Assembly: GCF_024753285.1 (NCBI RefSeq) | Contig: NZ_JANUGW010000003.1 | Coordinates: forward strand, 310,001-374,000 | Origin: Massilia pinisoli | GTDB lineage: Bacteria; Pseudomonadota; Gammaproteobacteria; Burkholderiales; Burkholderiaceae_D | Direction: 5' to 3' | Length of the DNA: 64,000 nt | Shown: piece after piece, positions 42,667 to 51,985 of the stretch | How positions within the stretch are numbered: the first letter of the stretch is position 1 | How the letters are laid out: the number at the start of each line of letters is the position of its first letter | Notes under the pieces: model-generated | Database searches by the model: none | The model's input: only the letters and a program-made list of their open reading frames with translations | What the model was told of the DNA's origin: nothing | Position numbers and translations under genes: made by a program

Positions 42667-43347
42667 ATGTCTTCGACTTCCTCTTTCCTGTCGCCGCAAC
42701 GGGGCTTGACGGCCCCGGCCGTGGCGACGATCAACCACTTGCTGGCGCAGGAAGCGTGGGCGCGCGATGCCCTGATGCGCCACGCCGGCAAGACCGCCTG
42801 CATCGACACCGGCCATCTCGCCTTGCGCATGCGCGTCGCGCGCGACGGCATGCTCGAGACGGCGGGCGCCGACGACGCGGCCAGCGTCACCATCCACGTC
42901 AAGTTGTCCGACGTGCCGCTGATCCTGCAGAACCGCGACCGCGCGTTCTCGTACGTGCGCATCGAGGGCGATGCCGAGTTCGCCAACACGATCTCGCAAC
43001 TGTCGAAGGGCTTGCGGTGGGATGCCGAGCACGACCTCGAGCGCCTGTTCGGGCCGATCGGCGCCGTGCGCCTCGCGGACGGCGCGCGCTCGGCCGTGAC
43101 GGGCGCGGCCACGGCCAGCCGCCGCCTGGCGGAGAACGTCACCGAATTCCTGCTGGAAGAACGGCGCGTGCTCGTGCGGCCGGCCGTCGTCGACGAGTTC
43201 GCGGACGACGTCGGCCACCTGCGCGACGACGTCGAGCGTACGGCCAAGCGCATCGCCAAACTCGAGCAAAAACTGGCGCAACAAATGGCCCAACAAGCGG
43301 AGCGCAGTGCCGCGCCGACGATTCCTGATACACCTTCGGACCACTGA
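42667..43347 (+). CDS. ubiJ: Ubiquinone biosynthesis accessory factor UbiJ (SCP2 domain)
   Basis: 226 residues. SCP2-like lipid-binding domain at about residues 20-130 ([40 protein letters not shown]), then a coiled-coil tail ([19 protein letters not shown]). With UbiK, UbiJ organises the soluble Ubi complex and binds ubiquinone intermediates. The stop overlaps the ubiB start (TGATG). Confidence 0.9.
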   Translation: MSSTSSFLSPQRGLTAPAVATINHLLAQEAWARDALMRHAGKTACIDTGHLALRMRVARDGMLETAGADDAASVTIHVKLSDVPLILQNRDRAFSYVRIEGDAEFANTISQLSKGLRWDAEHDLERLFGPIGAVRLADGARSAVTGAATASRRLAENVTEFLLEERRVLVRPAVVDEFADDVGHLRDDVERTAKRIAKLEQKLAQQMAQQAERSAAPTIPDTPSDH

Positions 43348-44915
43348 TGATCCTGAAATTCCTGCGCCTGCTGAAGATCTTCACCGTCATCGTCAAATAC
43401 GGCCTGGACGAGATCGCGATTTCCGGCCTCGACGTACCGCGTACCGCCCGCGTGATCAATACCGTCTTCTTCTGGCGCAGCTTCACGTCGCCGCGCGCGA
43501 TCCGACTGCGGCTGGCGCTGGAAGAGCTGGGCCCCATCTTCGTGAAGTTCGGCCAGGTATTGTCGACGCGGCCCGACCTGATGCCGCCGGACATCGTGGC
43601 CGAGCTGTCGCTGCTGCAGGACCGCGTGCCGCCGTTCGATTCCGACCTGGCCGTCGCCCAGATCACGCGCTCGCTCGGCGCGTCGCCGGACATGCTGTTC
43701 GCGTCGTTCGATCGCACGCCGATCGCGTCCGCGTCGATCGCGCAGGTGCACTTCGCCACGTTGAAGAACGGCAGGGAAGTCGCGGTAAAAGTGCTTCGTC
43801 CGGGGATGAAGTCGACGATCGACGAAGACGTCGCCCTGATGCAGATGGCGGCCGGCGTCATCGAAAAAGTGTGGGCCGACAGCCGCCGGCTGAAACCGCG
43901 CGAAGTCGTGGCCGAGTTCGACAAATACCTGCACGACGAACTCGACCTGATGCGCGAGGCGGCCAACGCCAGCCAGCTGCGCCGCAACTTCGCGAATTCC
44001 GACTTGCTGCTCGTGCCGGAAATGTACTGGGACTATTGTTCCAGCAGCGTGATCGTGATGGAGCGCATGAACGGCATCCCGATCTCGCAGACGGACCGCC
44101 TCGTCGCGGCCGGCGTCGACCTGAAAAAACTGTCCAGCGACGGCGTCGAGATCTTTTTCACGCAGGTGTTCCGTGACGGCTTTTTTCACGCCGACATGCA
44201 CCCTGGGAATATCCTCGTCTCCATCGATCCGGCCACCTTCGGCCGCTACATCGCGCTGGATTTCGGCATCGTCGGCACCCTGAACGATTTCGACAAGGAT
44301 TACCTGTCGCAGAACTTCCTCGCGTTCTTCCGGCGCGATTACAAGCGCGTCGCGGAGGCGCACATCGAATCGGGCTGGGCGCCGCGCGACACCCGCGTCG
44401 ACGAGCTGGAGGCCGCCGTGCGCGCCACCTGCGAGCCGATCTTCGACCGTCCATTGAAGGACATCTCGTTCGGCCAGGTGCTGCTGCGCCTGTTCCAGAC
44501 GTCGCGCCGCTTCAACGTCGAAGTGCAGCCGCAGCTCGTGCTGTTGCAGAAGACCATGCTGAACATCGAGGGCCTGGGCCGCCAGCTCGACCCGGACCTC
44601 GACTTGTGGAAGACGGCGAAACCGTACCTGGAGCGCTGGATGGCGGAGCAGGTCGGCTGGCGCGGCCTGGCCGAGCGCCTGAAGGCCGAGGCGCCGCGCT
44701 TCGGCCAGATCTTCCCGCAGTTGCCGCGCCTGATGCACCAGGTCTTGCACAAGCGCGCGTACAGCGACCTTGACTTGGGCGACCTGGTGGCGAGCATGCT
44801 GGTCGAGACGCGCCGCGCCACGCGGCTGCTCGTCTTCGTCGCGTGCGCGACGGGCGTCATCGCCGTGCTCGTCGCCGGCATGTTCGCGTCCGGGCATCTG
44901 CACTGGACCCCGTGA
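43347..44915 (+). CDS. ubiB: Protein-kinase-like UbiB (ABC1/ADCK family)
   Basis: 522 residues. ABC1 family signatures: [18 protein letters not shown], the Ala-rich nucleotide loop region ([20 protein letters not shown]), EKVW, the KxGQ-like motif and [13 protein letters not shown] with the catalytic-like Asp, then [11 protein letters not shown]-terminal hydrophobic region ([20 protein letters not shown]) anchors it in the inner membrane. UbiB is an atypical ATPase/kinase needed to extract ubiquinone precursors from the membrane. Tightly coupled to ubiJ and to the following methyltransferase. Confidence 0.94.
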   Translation: MILKFLRLLKIFTVIVKYGLDEIAISGLDVPRTARVINTVFFWRSFTSPRAIRLRLALEELGPIFVKFGQVLSTRPDLMPPDIVAELSLLQDRVPPFDSDLAVAQITRSLGASPDMLFASFDRTPIASASIAQVHFATLKNGREVAVKVLRPGMKSTIDEDVALMQMAAGVIEKVWADSRRLKPREVVAEFDKYLHDELDLMREAANASQLRRNFANSDLLLVPEMYWDYCSSSVIVMERMNGIPISQTDRLVAAGVDLKKLSSDGVEIFFTQVFRDGFFHADMHPGNILVSIDPATFGRYIALDFGIVGTLNDFDKDYLSQNFLAFFRRDYKRVAEAHIESGWAPRDTRVDELEAAVRATCEPIFDRPLKDISFGQVLLRLFQTSRRFNVEVQPQLVLLQKTMLNIEGLGRQLDPDLDLWKTAKPYLERWMAEQVGWRGLAERLKAEAPRFGQIFPQLPRLMHQVLHKRAYSDLDLGDLVASMLVETRRATRLLVFVACATGVIAVLVAGMFASGHLHWTP

Positions 44916-45532
44916 TGGCCGCGCCGCCGGCGTTCTCCAGCCGCGATCCGCTGTCGCCGCAATTCTGGGACGAGCGTTTCGAGCGCGCGTTCACACCGTG
45001 GGAGCGGGGCGGGGTGTCGATGGCGTTGCGGCGGTTCGTCGCAGCTGCCACGCGCCCGCTCGTTGCGCTGGCGCCGGGCTGCGGCACCGCGCACGAACTG
45101 GCCTTGATGTGCGAAGCCGGCTGGGACGCCACCGCCATCGATTTCTCGCCCGAGGCCGTCGCGCGCGCCCGCGCGCTGGCGGGGCCGTGGGCCGACCGCA
45201 TCGTGCAGGCCGATTTTTTCACGTATGCACCGGCGCGGCCGCTGGACCTCGTCTACGAACAGGCGTTCCTGTGCGCCATGCCCCGCGAGCGTTGGGATGC
45301 CGTCGCGCGGCGCTGGGACGCGCTGCTGGCGCCGGGTGGCGTGCTGGCCGGCTATTTCTACTTCGACGATGCGGCGAAAGGGCCGCCGTTCGGCATCTCC
45401 CGTGCGCGGCTGGACGAGCTGTTGCACAACGGGTTCGAGTGCATCGCGGATGAGGCGGTCGAGGATTCCATTCCCGTGTTCAAGGCGAAGGAACGGTGGA
45501 TGGTGTGGCGCAAGCGCCAGCGTATGCGCTGA
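44915..45532 (+). CDS. Thiopurine S-methyltransferase-like SAM methyltransferase
   Basis: 205 residues from the ATG at 44915, which overlaps the ubiB stop (TGATG). FWDERFERAFTPWERGG is the TPMT-family opening; motif I is VALAPGCGTAHELALM, followed by ATAIDFSPEAVARAR and VYEQAFLCAMP. Class I SAM-dependent methyltransferase; TPMT relatives in bacteria methylate thiol, selenium or tellurium compounds, or unknown small molecules. The substrate here is unknown. Ends 13 bp before a convergent gene. Confidence 0.85.
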   Translation: MAAPPAFSSRDPLSPQFWDERFERAFTPWERGGVSMALRRFVAAATRPLVALAPGCGTAHELALMCEAGWDATAIDFSPEAVARARALAGPWADRIVQADFFTYAPARPLDLVYEQAFLCAMPRERWDAVARRWDALLAPGGVLAGYFYFDDAAKGPPFGISRARLDELLHNGFECIADEAVEDSIPVFKAKERWMVWRKRQRMR

Positions 45533-45545
45533 CCGACCCGCGGCG

Positions 45546-46553
45546 TCAATCCGCTTCCATCTGCAGTACGACCTTGCCTTTGGCGCGACCTTGCTCCAGG
45601 TAGGCAAGACCCGCTTTCGCCTGGGTGAACGGAAACACCTTATCGATCACCGGCCTGATGCGCCCGGCTTTCAATAGTTCGCCGATACTCGCGAGCTGGC
45701 TGCCGTCGGGACGGACGAACATGAAGCTGTAGGTTGCGCCACGTCGTTTGGCAAGACGCCGGATTTTGGCACTCAGCAAACCAAACACGAGTTTCATCAC
45801 GAAGTTCATGCCGCGTGCCCGCGCAAATGCCGCATCGGGCGGACCGATCAAGGAAACGACTTTGCCGCGTGGGCGCAGGATGTCCAGCGCCGTTTCCAAT
45901 CCATCGCCCCGTGTCGTTCCCAGCACGGCGTCGTAGTCGTGCAGCACGTCTTGGACGTCCTGTTTTTTGTAGTCGACCACTTCATCTGCACCGAGCGTGC
46001 GTACCAACTCGATATTGGCCGTGCTGGTGGTCGTACCCACGGTCGCCCCCAGGTGCTTTGCCAGTTGGATCGCAAAGGTGCCGATGCCGCCGGAACCAGC
46101 GGGTATGAAGATTTTTTGGCCGGGCTTGAGTTGCATGTGCTCTTTGAACGATTGCCACACGGTCAAACCAACCATGGGGATCGATGCGGCCTCGATAAAG
46201 CTCAGGTTCGCCGGCTTCAGCGCTGCCGCGTGTTCAGGCACCGCGACGAATTCCGCGAAGCTGCCGTTGCCAAGGTCGAACACGCTGCCGTACACCGCAT
46301 CGCCTGGCCGGAAGCGGCTTACGCGGCTTCCGACCTCAACCACCACGCCCGCGAAATCACTGCCCATCGTTGCGGGCAGTTGAAATTTGAGGATGGGTTT
46401 GAACATCCCCTTCGGGATCATGTTGTCGATTGGATTCAGGCCAGCGGCGCGTACCTTGACCAGGATGTCGTCGGGCCCGATCGTTGGACGAGCGACGTCG
46501 GCGAATGCGAGCGGCTCCGCTCCGCCATATCGTTTCAAAACGAGTGCTTTCAT
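45546..46553 (-). CDS. NADP-dependent quinone oxidoreductase-like MDR protein
   Basis: 335 residues, medium-chain dehydrogenase/reductase without the zinc-binding Cys cluster. GroES-like N-terminus (GAEPLAFADVARP, ATMGSDFAGVVVEVG), nucleotide-binding IPAGSGGIGTFAIQLAKHLG, LGADEVVDYK, and a C-terminal FPFTQAKAGLAYLEQGRAKG typical of quinone reductase / enone reductase types. Second gene of a TetR-controlled pair with the SDR upstream. Likely detoxifies quinones or reactive carbonyls; substrate unknown. Confidence 0.88.
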   Translation of the reverse strand: MKALVLKRYGGAEPLAFADVARPTIGPDDILVKVRAAGLNPIDNMIPKGMFKPILKFQLPATMGSDFAGVVVEVGSRVSRFRPGDAVYGSVFDLGNGSFAEFVAVPEHAAALKPANLSFIEAASIPMVGLTVWQSFKEHMQLKPGQKIFIPAGSGGIGTFAIQLAKHLGATVGTTTSTANIELVRTLGADEVVDYKKQDVQDVLHDYDAVLGTTRGDGLETALDILRPRGKVVSLIGPPDAAFARARGMNFVMKLVFGLLSAKIRRLAKRRGATYSFMFVRPDGSQLASIGELLKAGRIRPVIDKVFPFTQAKAGLAYLEQGRAKGKVVLQMEAD

Positions 46554-46580
46554 GTCATGTTCTCAGTAGGGGAGGGCCGG

Positions 46581-47387
46581 TCAGGACAGGCGCAAATCCT
46601 TGCGCAAGCCCGCATCCATCACGCCGGCCGGGGCAAACCTGCGCAGCAGGCGCAAACGTCCCGCCAGTCCGCCTGCCGTGTAACGCAGCTTCGGGCTGGC
46701 GGCTTGCGCGGCCTTGAGCACCGTTCGCGCGACCACCGCCGGACCTTCGGCCGACTCCATCACTTCGGATACGCGTTTGGTCACCGCCACGCGTATGTCG
46801 CGATAATCCTCGACCATGGCATCCGCCTGCAGAAGGTTGGCGTCGAACGGTGTTTTCGTGTAGGCAGGCTCGACCACCACGGAGCGAATTCCCCAGTTGC
46901 GCAATTCGTGATCCAGGGATTCCGAATAGCCTTCAATTGCATGCTTGGTCGCGGCGTACAAGGCGCCATATGGCATCGGAAGGAAGCCGAGTACCGAGCC
47001 CATATGGATGATACGTCCGGAACCCCGGCTGCGCATGTGCGGCAGCACCGCACGCGTCATGCGTACGACGCCAAAGAAGTTGGTATCGAAAATCGCTTGC
47101 GCCTGTTCGATCGAGCTTTCTTCGGCGCCGGCGGGTGCCACGCCGAACCCCGCGTTGTTGACGAGCAGATCGATACGGCCTTCCTTTCGCAAGACGGTAT
47201 CGATGGCTTCACGCACCGAGACATCGCTGGTCACGTCGAGCGCGATCATGTCGAAGGGACGCGTCTTGCCGGGCTTGATGCTGCGGCTCGTGCCGTAGAC
47301 CTTATAGCCGGCCTCGGCCAACTGCGTGGCAGTGGCTTCTCCGATGCCGGACGAAGCGCCGGTCACCAGTGCGATCTTGATTTCCAT
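46581..47387 (-). CDS. Short-chain dehydrogenase/reductase (SDR)
   Basis: 268 residues. Classical SDR: TGASSGIG cofactor motif at 9-16, LVNNAGFG, catalytic Ser in MGSVLG, and YAATK Tyr/Lys. Transcribed with the MDR gene 27 bp downstream. A 24-bp inverted repeat 46 bp upstream of its ATG is the probable TetR operator. Substrate unknown. Confidence 0.9.
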   Translation of the reverse strand: MEIKIALVTGASSGIGEATATQLAEAGYKVYGTSRSIKPGKTRPFDMIALDVTSDVSVREAIDTVLRKEGRIDLLVNNAGFGVAPAGAEESSIEQAQAIFDTNFFGVVRMTRAVLPHMRSRGSGRIIHMGSVLGFLPMPYGALYAATKHAIEGYSESLDHELRNWGIRSVVVEPAYTKTPFDANLLQADAMVEDYRDIRVAVTKRVSEVMESAEGPAVVARTVLKAAQAASPKLRYTAGGLAGRLRLLRRFAPAGVMDAGLRKDLRLS

Positions 47388-47432
47388 GAGATTTCCTTTT
47401 TTATAAACAAAGTTCGTACGCTACGAGGGGCG

Positions 47433-47456
47433 CAAATATGACGAACGTCATATTTG
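47433..47456. promoter_or_regulatory. TetR operator in front of the SDR/MDR pair
   Basis: Two perfect 11-bp arms, CAAATATGACG and its reverse complement, with a 2-bp AA centre. Positioned between the tetR terminator and the SDR start codon, where a repressor would block transcription of SDR/MDR. Confidence 0.75.
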
Positions 47457-47461
47457 TGTGC

Positions 47462-47494
47462 AAAAAAAAGCCCGTGACGCATCAATCACGGGCT
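47462..47494 (-). terminator. Terminator of the tetR gene
   Basis: Nine-base-pair stem AGCCCGTGA/TCACGGGCT with eight T following on the minus strand. The stem overlaps the last codons of the tetR gene. Confidence 0.85.
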
Positions 47495-48078
47495 GGCAGC
47501 AGATACTTGAGCGAGGCCGCGCGCAACGCTTCCGACAATGTCGGGTCGTCCACGGCTCGGGCAACCACCGCGGTACCGACGAGGCCGCATACGAGCATCA
47601 TCGCCTGCTCATGCGTCTCGCGCTGGCCCCAGCCCGGCATCTGACGCGCGAATAAATCGATCATTTCCTTGATATGGACAGTCGCGGCGCGACGTACTTC
47701 AGGCGCCTGGCGGGGCATTTCCGAGCCCAGCGCCGAGACCGGACACCCGGTCTCGATGCCGGCCATGTGCTCATCCGACAAGTACGCCTGCATCATTCGC
47801 TGCAACGCTTGGCCCGGCGGCGCAGTCGCCGCAACGCGCGCCGCCAGCGCGACGGATTCGGCACCCGCACGGTCTCCCGCTTCCGCAAGCAATGCGTCGC
47901 GCGACGCAAAGTGCGCGTAGAAGCCGCCATGCGTCAAGCCGGCTTCTTTCATGATGTCGGCCACGCCCGTCCCGTCATAACCGCTGCGCCGGATCGCGCG
48001 CGCAGCGACTTCCACGATACGGTCATGCGTGGCTTCCTTGCGGCTTTTGGTGGCGACGTTGTTGGTTTTCCTGGACAT
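47482..48078 (-). CDS. TetR/AcrR transcriptional regulator
   Basis: 198 residues from the ATG at 48078 (MSRKTNNVATKSRKEATHDR); ATGs at 48087 and 48090 are possible starts, and the frame to 48210 is unlikely. N-terminal HTH: IVEVAARAIRRSGYDGTGVA, DIMKEAGLTHGGFYAHFASRD. C-terminal ligand domain contains an exposed Cys (ETGCPVSALG), a feature of regulators that sense electrophiles or oxidants. Probably represses the SDR/MDR pair through the operator downstream of it. Confidence 0.9.
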   Translation of the reverse strand: MSRKTNNVATKSRKEATHDRIVEVAARAIRRSGYDGTGVADIMKEAGLTHGGFYAHFASRDALLAEAGDRAGAESVALAARVAATAPPGQALQRMMQAYLSDEHMAGIETGCPVSALGSEMPRQAPEVRRAATVHIKEMIDLFARQMPGWGQRETHEQAMMLVCGLVGTAVVARAVDDPTLSEALRAASLKYLLPARD

Positions 48079-48090
48079 GACGTTCATCAT
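48077..48090. promoter_or_regulatory. Degenerate TetR operator at the tetR start
   Basis: ATGACG-TT-CATCAT matches the inner part of the 47433-47456 operator with one arm mismatch. Suggests autoregulation. Confidence 0.35.
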
Positions 48091-48130
48091 ATCAGCGTTT
48101 TGCGTGCGCTGCAGGGCTTGGCGTCGCGCC

Positions 48131-48157
48131 AAAAGAAAAGGGCCCGCAAGCGGGCCC
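48131..48157 (-). terminator. Minus-strand terminator hairpin without an assigned gene
   Basis: Stem GGGCCCGC/GCGGGCCC with a 2-nt loop, followed on the minus strand by TTTTCTTTT. It would end a transcript coming from 48160-48440, where no gene is recognised. Confidence 0.65.
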
Positions 48158-48380
48158 CGATTTGAAGTGTTTTTCTTCGGTATTGCGGCGTGCCGGAACC
48201 GGTCGCGCAAACTTCTGTTTCTTAAACCTTCGTGCAGCTATTGCTGCTGAGAATGCTATTAAAACAGTTAAGTTGATAATCGGCAAACGAAACCCATCCG
48301 TGCGGTGACGAAAAACAACACTGTTTCCACGCTGCAGCAACTTGTCGGGAAGGTCATAAGCCCCCTCGATGGCCGCCAGA

Positions 48381-48409
48381 GTCAAAGTCTCCCGCAAAAG
48401 CTTTATAAT
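48381..48409 (+). promoter_or_regulatory. Putative promoter of the FmdB-type gene
   Basis: Consensus TATAAT (48404-48409), 17 bp after a weak -35 GTCAAA. The -10 lies 33 bp before the ATG. Confidence 0.5.
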
Positions 48410-48442
48410 TCAGGGTTTTGATGATTTTTGCGGAGTATTCAG

Positions 48443-48754
48443 ATGCCGATTTACGCCTACCGCTGCGATGAATGCGGTTTTGCCAAGGATGTACTGCAAA
48501 AAGTTTCCGATCCGGTTCTGACCGTATGCCCGTCGTGCGGCAAGTCATCGTTCAAGAAGCAAGTCACCGCCGCCGGTTTCCAGTTGAAGGGTACCGGCTG
48601 GTACGTGACCGACTTCCGCGGTGGCAGCGCCCCGGCGACCGGCGCGGCGCCGGCAGCGTCGACGCCGGCGTCGTCCGACGGCGGACCGACCACGGAAGCA
48701 GCGGCCGCGCCGGCCCCGGCCGCCGCGCCGGCGAAAGACAGCAGCAGTAACTGA
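48443..48754 (+). CDS. FmdB-type zinc ribbon protein
   Basis: 103 residues from the ATG at 48443 (GGAG ribosome binding site); a TTG at 48428 is rejected. Zinc ribbon MPIYAYRCDECG followed by CPSCGK gives four Cys for zinc. The second half is a low-complexity Ala/Pro/Ser/Thr tail. FmdB-family proteins are of unknown function despite the regulatory name. In Burkholderiales they often precede DUF502 and aspS, as here. Confidence 0.88.
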   Translation: MPIYAYRCDECGFAKDVLQKVSDPVLTVCPSCGKSSFKKQVTAAGFQLKGTGWYVTDFRGGSAPATGAAPAASTPASSDGGPTTEAAAAPAPAAAPAKDSSSN

Positions 48755-48761
48755 CAAACGG

Positions 48762-48785
48762 CGCCGGCCCTGCGCGGCCGGCGCA
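48762..48785. repeat. Inverted repeat between the FmdB-type gene and the DUF502 gene
   Basis: Nine-base-pair GC stem GCGCCGGCC/GGCCGGCGC with a 6-nt loop and no T-run. It could stabilise the upstream message end rather than terminate. Confidence 0.5.
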
Positions 48786-48833
48786 TAATGTGCACCCGAC
48801 ACTTTCATCGGACGAGACCCGTCACGACTAACG

Positions 48834-49457
48834 ATGCGTAAATATTTCATCACAGGCGCGCTGGTGCTGGTTCCCCTGGCGATCACGGCCTGGGTGCTGA
48901 ACTTCGTGATCAGCACGCTGGACCAGTCGCTCGTCCTCGTGCCGAGCGAGTGGCAGCCGCGCACCTACATCCCGGGCCTGGGCGCCATCATCACCCTGGC
49001 CATCGTGTTCGTGACCGGCGTGCTGACCAATAACCTGGTCGGCAAGTGGTTCGTCCGGATGTGGGAGCGGCTGCTGCAGCGCATCCCCGTCGTGAACTCG
49101 GTGTACGGCAGCGTCAAGCAAGTGTCCGACACGCTGTTCTCGTCGTCGGGCAACGCGTTCCGCAAGGCCGTCCTGATTCCGTACCCGCACGAGAATTCGT
49201 ACACGATCGCCTTTCTCACCGGCGTGCCGGGCGGCGACGTCAAGAACCACCTGGTGGGCGACTACGTGAGCGTGTACGTGCCGACCACCCCCAATCCGAC
49301 GTCCGGCTTCTTCCTGATGATGGAGCGCAGCCGGGTCGTCGAGCTGGACATGACGGTCGACGCGGCCCTCAAGTACATCGTCTCGATGGGCGTCGTGGCG
49401 CCCCCGCCGCCGCTCGACGCCGCGCCCGACACGCACGTCGCCATCGCGGCGGAATAG
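48834..49457 (+). CDS. DUF502 membrane protein
   Basis: 207 residues. Two membrane segments: ITGALVLVPLAITAWVLNF (6-25) and GAIITLAIVFVTGVLTNNLVG (about 50-70). Then the DUF502 core: RIPVVNSVYGSVKQVSDTL, AFRKAVLIPYPHENSY, GFLTGVPGG-like and FVPTTPNPTSGF-like segments. Function unknown; widespread in bacteria. Lies between the FmdB-type gene and aspS. Confidence 0.92.
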   Translation: MRKYFITGALVLVPLAITAWVLNFVISTLDQSLVLVPSEWQPRTYIPGLGAIITLAIVFVTGVLTNNLVGKWFVRMWERLLQRIPVVNSVYGSVKQVSDTLFSSSGNAFRKAVLIPYPHENSYTIAFLTGVPGGDVKNHLVGDYVSVYVPTTPNPTSGFFLMMERSRVVELDMTVDAALKYIVSMGVVAPPPPLDAAPDTHVAIAAE

Positions 49458-49529
49458 AACAAGGCAGCAAAGAATCCAGGGCCAGCCAAGAGCCGGCCCA
49501 CCGAATCAACCAACCAGGATCGAAAAACT

Positions 49530-51332
49530 ATGTCCTCCATGCGTACTCACTACTGCGGCCTCGTGACCGAAGAGCTGCTGGGCCAAACCGTCAGCCTGTG
49601 CGGCTGGGTGCACCGTCGTCGCGACCACGGCGGCGTGATCTTCATCGACCTGCGCGACCGCGAAGGTCTCGTGCAGGTCGTCTGCCACCCCGACAATGCC
49701 GACGTGTTCAAGGTCGCCGAGCACGTGCGCAACGAGTACTGCCTGCGCGTGACGGGCACCGTCGTGAACCGCCTGGAAGGTACTGCCAACGCCAACCTGA
49801 AGTCGGGCAAGATCGAGATCAACACCACCAAGCTGGAAGTGCTGAACGCGTCCGTGCCGGTGCCGTTCCAGCTGGACGACGACAACCTGTCGGAAACGAC
49901 GCGCCTGACGCACCGCGTGCTCGACCTGCGTCGCCAGCAGATGCAGCACAACCTGCGCCTGCGCTACAAGGTGTCGATGGAAGTGCGCAAATACCTGGAC
50001 AACCTGGGCTTCATCGACATCGAGACCCCGATGCTGACCAAGTCCACGCCGGAAGGCGCGCGCGACTACCTGGTGCCGTCGCGCGTCAACCCGGGCAACT
50101 TCTTCGCGCTGCCGCAGTCGCCGCAGCTGTTCAAGCAGCTGCTGATGGTCGCCAACTTCGACCGTTACTACCAGATCACCAAGTGCTTCCGCGACGAAGA
50201 CCTGCGCGCCGACCGCCAGCCGGAATTCACCCAGATCGACTGCGAGACGTCGTTCCTGACCGAGCAGGAAATCCGTGACCTGTTCGAAGACATGATGCGC
50301 GTCGTCTTCAAGAACGCCGCCGGCATCGACCTGCCGAACCCGTTCCCCGTGATGGACTTCGCCACCGCGATGGGCCTCTACGGTTCCGACAAGCCGGATA
50401 TGCGGGTAAAACTGCAGTTCACCGAACTGACGGAGCTGATGAAGACCGTCGAATTCAAGGTCTTCAACAACGCCGCCAACATGGTGGGCGGCCGCGTCGT
50501 CGGCATGCGCGTGCCGCAGGGCGGTTCGATGCCGCGTTCGGAAATCGACGCGTACACGCAATTCGTCGGCATCTACGGCGCCAAGGGCCTCGCCTACATC
50601 AAGGTCAACGAAAAGGCCAAGGGCCGCGATGGCCTGCAGTCGCCGATCGTCAAGAACATCTCGGACGACGTGCTGGCCAAGGTGCTGGAACTGACGGGCG
50701 CCGAAGACGGCGACCTGATCTTCTTCGGTGCCGATAAAGCCAAGGTCGTGAACGACTCGATCGGCGCGCTGCGCGTGAAGATCGGCCACTCGGAATTCGG
50801 CAAGAAGGCCGGCCTGTTCGAGGAGGTCTGGGCACCGCTGTGGGTCATCGACTTCCCGATGTTCGAGTACGACGAGGAAGGCGACCGCTGGAACGCCACG
50901 CACCACCCGTTCACGGCGCCGAAGGACGGCCACGAAGACATGCTCGAGACGAATCCGGGCGCCTGCGTCGCCAAGGCTTACGACATGGTGCTGAACGGCT
51001 GGGAACTGGGCGGCGGCTCGATCCGTATCCACCGCGAGGAAGTCCAGAGCAAGGTGTTCCGCGCACTGAAGATCGACGCGGAAGAAGCGCAGCTGAAGTT
51101 CGGCTTCCTGCTCGACGCGCTGCAGTACGGCGCGCCGCCGCACGGCGGCCTGGCGTTCGGCCTCGACCGCCTCATCACCTTGATGACGGGCTCCGAGTCG
51201 ATCCGCGATGTGATCGCGTTCCCGAAAACCCAGCGCGCGCAGGACCTGCTCACCAACGCGCCGTCGGAAGTCGACGAGAAGCAGCTGCGCGAGCTGCATA
51301 TCCGCCTGCGCAACGAGCCAAAGGTCGCGTAA
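49530..51332 (+). CDS. aspS: Aspartyl-tRNA synthetase
   Basis: 600 residues, the usual bacterial length. Anticodon-binding OB fold at the N-terminus ([20 protein letters not shown]), class II motif 2 ([18 protein letters not shown]), a bacterial GAD insertion domain in the middle, and motif 3 ([16 protein letters not shown]). Attaches Asp to tRNA-Asp; in many betaproteobacteria the enzyme is non-discriminating and also charges tRNA-Asn, which sequence alone does not settle. Confidence 0.97.
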   Translation: MSSMRTHYCGLVTEELLGQTVSLCGWVHRRRDHGGVIFIDLRDREGLVQVVCHPDNADVFKVAEHVRNEYCLRVTGTVVNRLEGTANANLKSGKIEINTTKLEVLNASVPVPFQLDDDNLSETTRLTHRVLDLRRQQMQHNLRLRYKVSMEVRKYLDNLGFIDIETPMLTKSTPEGARDYLVPSRVNPGNFFALPQSPQLFKQLLMVANFDRYYQITKCFRDEDLRADRQPEFTQIDCETSFLTEQEIRDLFEDMMRVVFKNAAGIDLPNPFPVMDFATAMGLYGSDKPDMRVKLQFTELTELMKTVEFKVFNNAANMVGGRVVGMRVPQGGSMPRSEIDAYTQFVGIYGAKGLAYIKVNEKAKGRDGLQSPIVKNISDDVLAKVLELTGAEDGDLIFFGADKAKVVNDSIGALRVKIGHSEFGKKAGLFEEVWAPLWVIDFPMFEYDEEGDRWNATHHPFTAPKDGHEDMLETNPGACVAKAYDMVLNGWELGGGSIRIHREEVQSKVFRALKIDAEEAQLKFGFLLDALQYGAPPHGGLAFGLDRLITLMTGSESIRDVIAFPKTQRAQDLLTNAPSEVDEKQLRELHIRLRNEPKVA

Positions 51333-51343
51333 GGCATGCGTTT

Positions 51344-51364
51344 GGTGGGCACGGGGTGCCCACC
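51344..51364. repeat. REP-like hairpin after aspS
   Basis: Nine-base-pair perfect stem GGTGGGCAC/GTGCCCACC with a GGG loop, immediately before the terminator. The motif looks like a dispersed intergenic repeat. Confidence 0.6.
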
Positions 51365-51367
51365 CTA

Positions 51368-51403
51368 CGTCAAGCCCCCGCTTTCGCGGGGGCGACGTTT
51401 TTT
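51368..51403 (+). terminator. aspS terminator
   Basis: Strong stem GCCCCCGC-TTTC-GCGGGGGC, extended by CGTC/GACG after an AA bulge, with six T following. Confidence 0.88.
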
Positions 51404-51411
51404 GGGTACGC

Positions 51412-51417
51412 TACAAT
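51412..51417 (+). promoter_or_regulatory. Putative -10 of nudB, leaderless arrangement
   Basis: TACAAT six bases before the nudB ATG. Transcription starting at the usual distance would begin at or next to the start codon. No -35 is convincing. Confidence 0.4.
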
Positions 51418-51423
51418 AATCCC

Positions 51424-51879
51424 ATGCCCCACAAGATTCCCGAATCCGTCCTCGTCGTCATCCACACCGCCGACCTCGAGGTGTTGCTGATCGAACGCGC
51501 CGACCGACCCGGCTTCTGGCAATCCGTCACCGGTTCCCTCGACCGCCCCGACGAACCGCTGCTGGAAACGGCGACCCGCGAATTGTTCGAGGAAACGGGC
51601 ATCGCCGCCGATGGCGAGCGCATCGTCCTGCACGATTGGCACCTGTCGAACATCTACGAGATCTACGAGACCTGGCGCCACCGCTACGCGCCCGGCGTCA
51701 CGCACAACACGGAACACGTGTTCTCCGTCTGCGTGCCGCGCGACATCGCGATCACGCTCGCGCCGCGCGAGCACGTGCAGTACGCGTGGCTGCCGTTGCT
51801 GGCCGCGGCCGACCGCTGCTTTTCCAGCTCGAACGCGGAAGCCATCCTGCAATTGCGGCATCACTTTCCCCCGGCGTAA
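51424..51879 (+). CDS. nudB: Dihydroneopterin triphosphate diphosphatase NudB
   Basis: 151 residues. Nudix box at about residues 38-61: GSLDRPDEPLLETATRELFEETGI spans more than the classic spacing by one residue, as often in betaproteobacterial NudB. It has the E-E and R-E catalytic positions intact. Removes pyrophosphate from dihydroneopterin triphosphate in folate synthesis. aspS-nudB adjacency is also found in Escherichia coli. Confidence 0.88.
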   Translation: MPHKIPESVLVVIHTADLEVLLIERADRPGFWQSVTGSLDRPDEPLLETATRELFEETGIAADGERIVLHDWHLSNIYEIYETWRHRYAPGVTHNTEHVFSVCVPRDIAITLAPREHVQYAWLPLLAAADRCFSSSNAEAILQLRHHFPPA

Positions 51880-51985
51880 GCGAATTGCCACGCCCGCATT
51901 ACCGAATCGTGTATTTCAATCGTGCGCCAGGCAATCCATGCTATGTTGCCTTGCCCTATAGCAATTGTATTTCGATCGACATCGC

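Larger units (their letters stand above)
48091..48442. other. Intergenic region between tetR and the FmdB-type gene
   Basis: About 350 bp. It contains a strong minus-strand terminator hairpin near 48131-48157 and the FmdB-type promoter at 48381-48409. The open frame at 48092-48397 on the minus strand reads through the hairpin and is not believed. No tRNA or known RNA is recognised; a small RNA ending at the terminator is possible. Confidence 0.6.

Noticed and set aside
48092..48397. Minus-strand ORF of 101 codons
   Set aside because: Its C-terminal half reads through a terminator hairpin; no conserved segment, no ribosome binding site.
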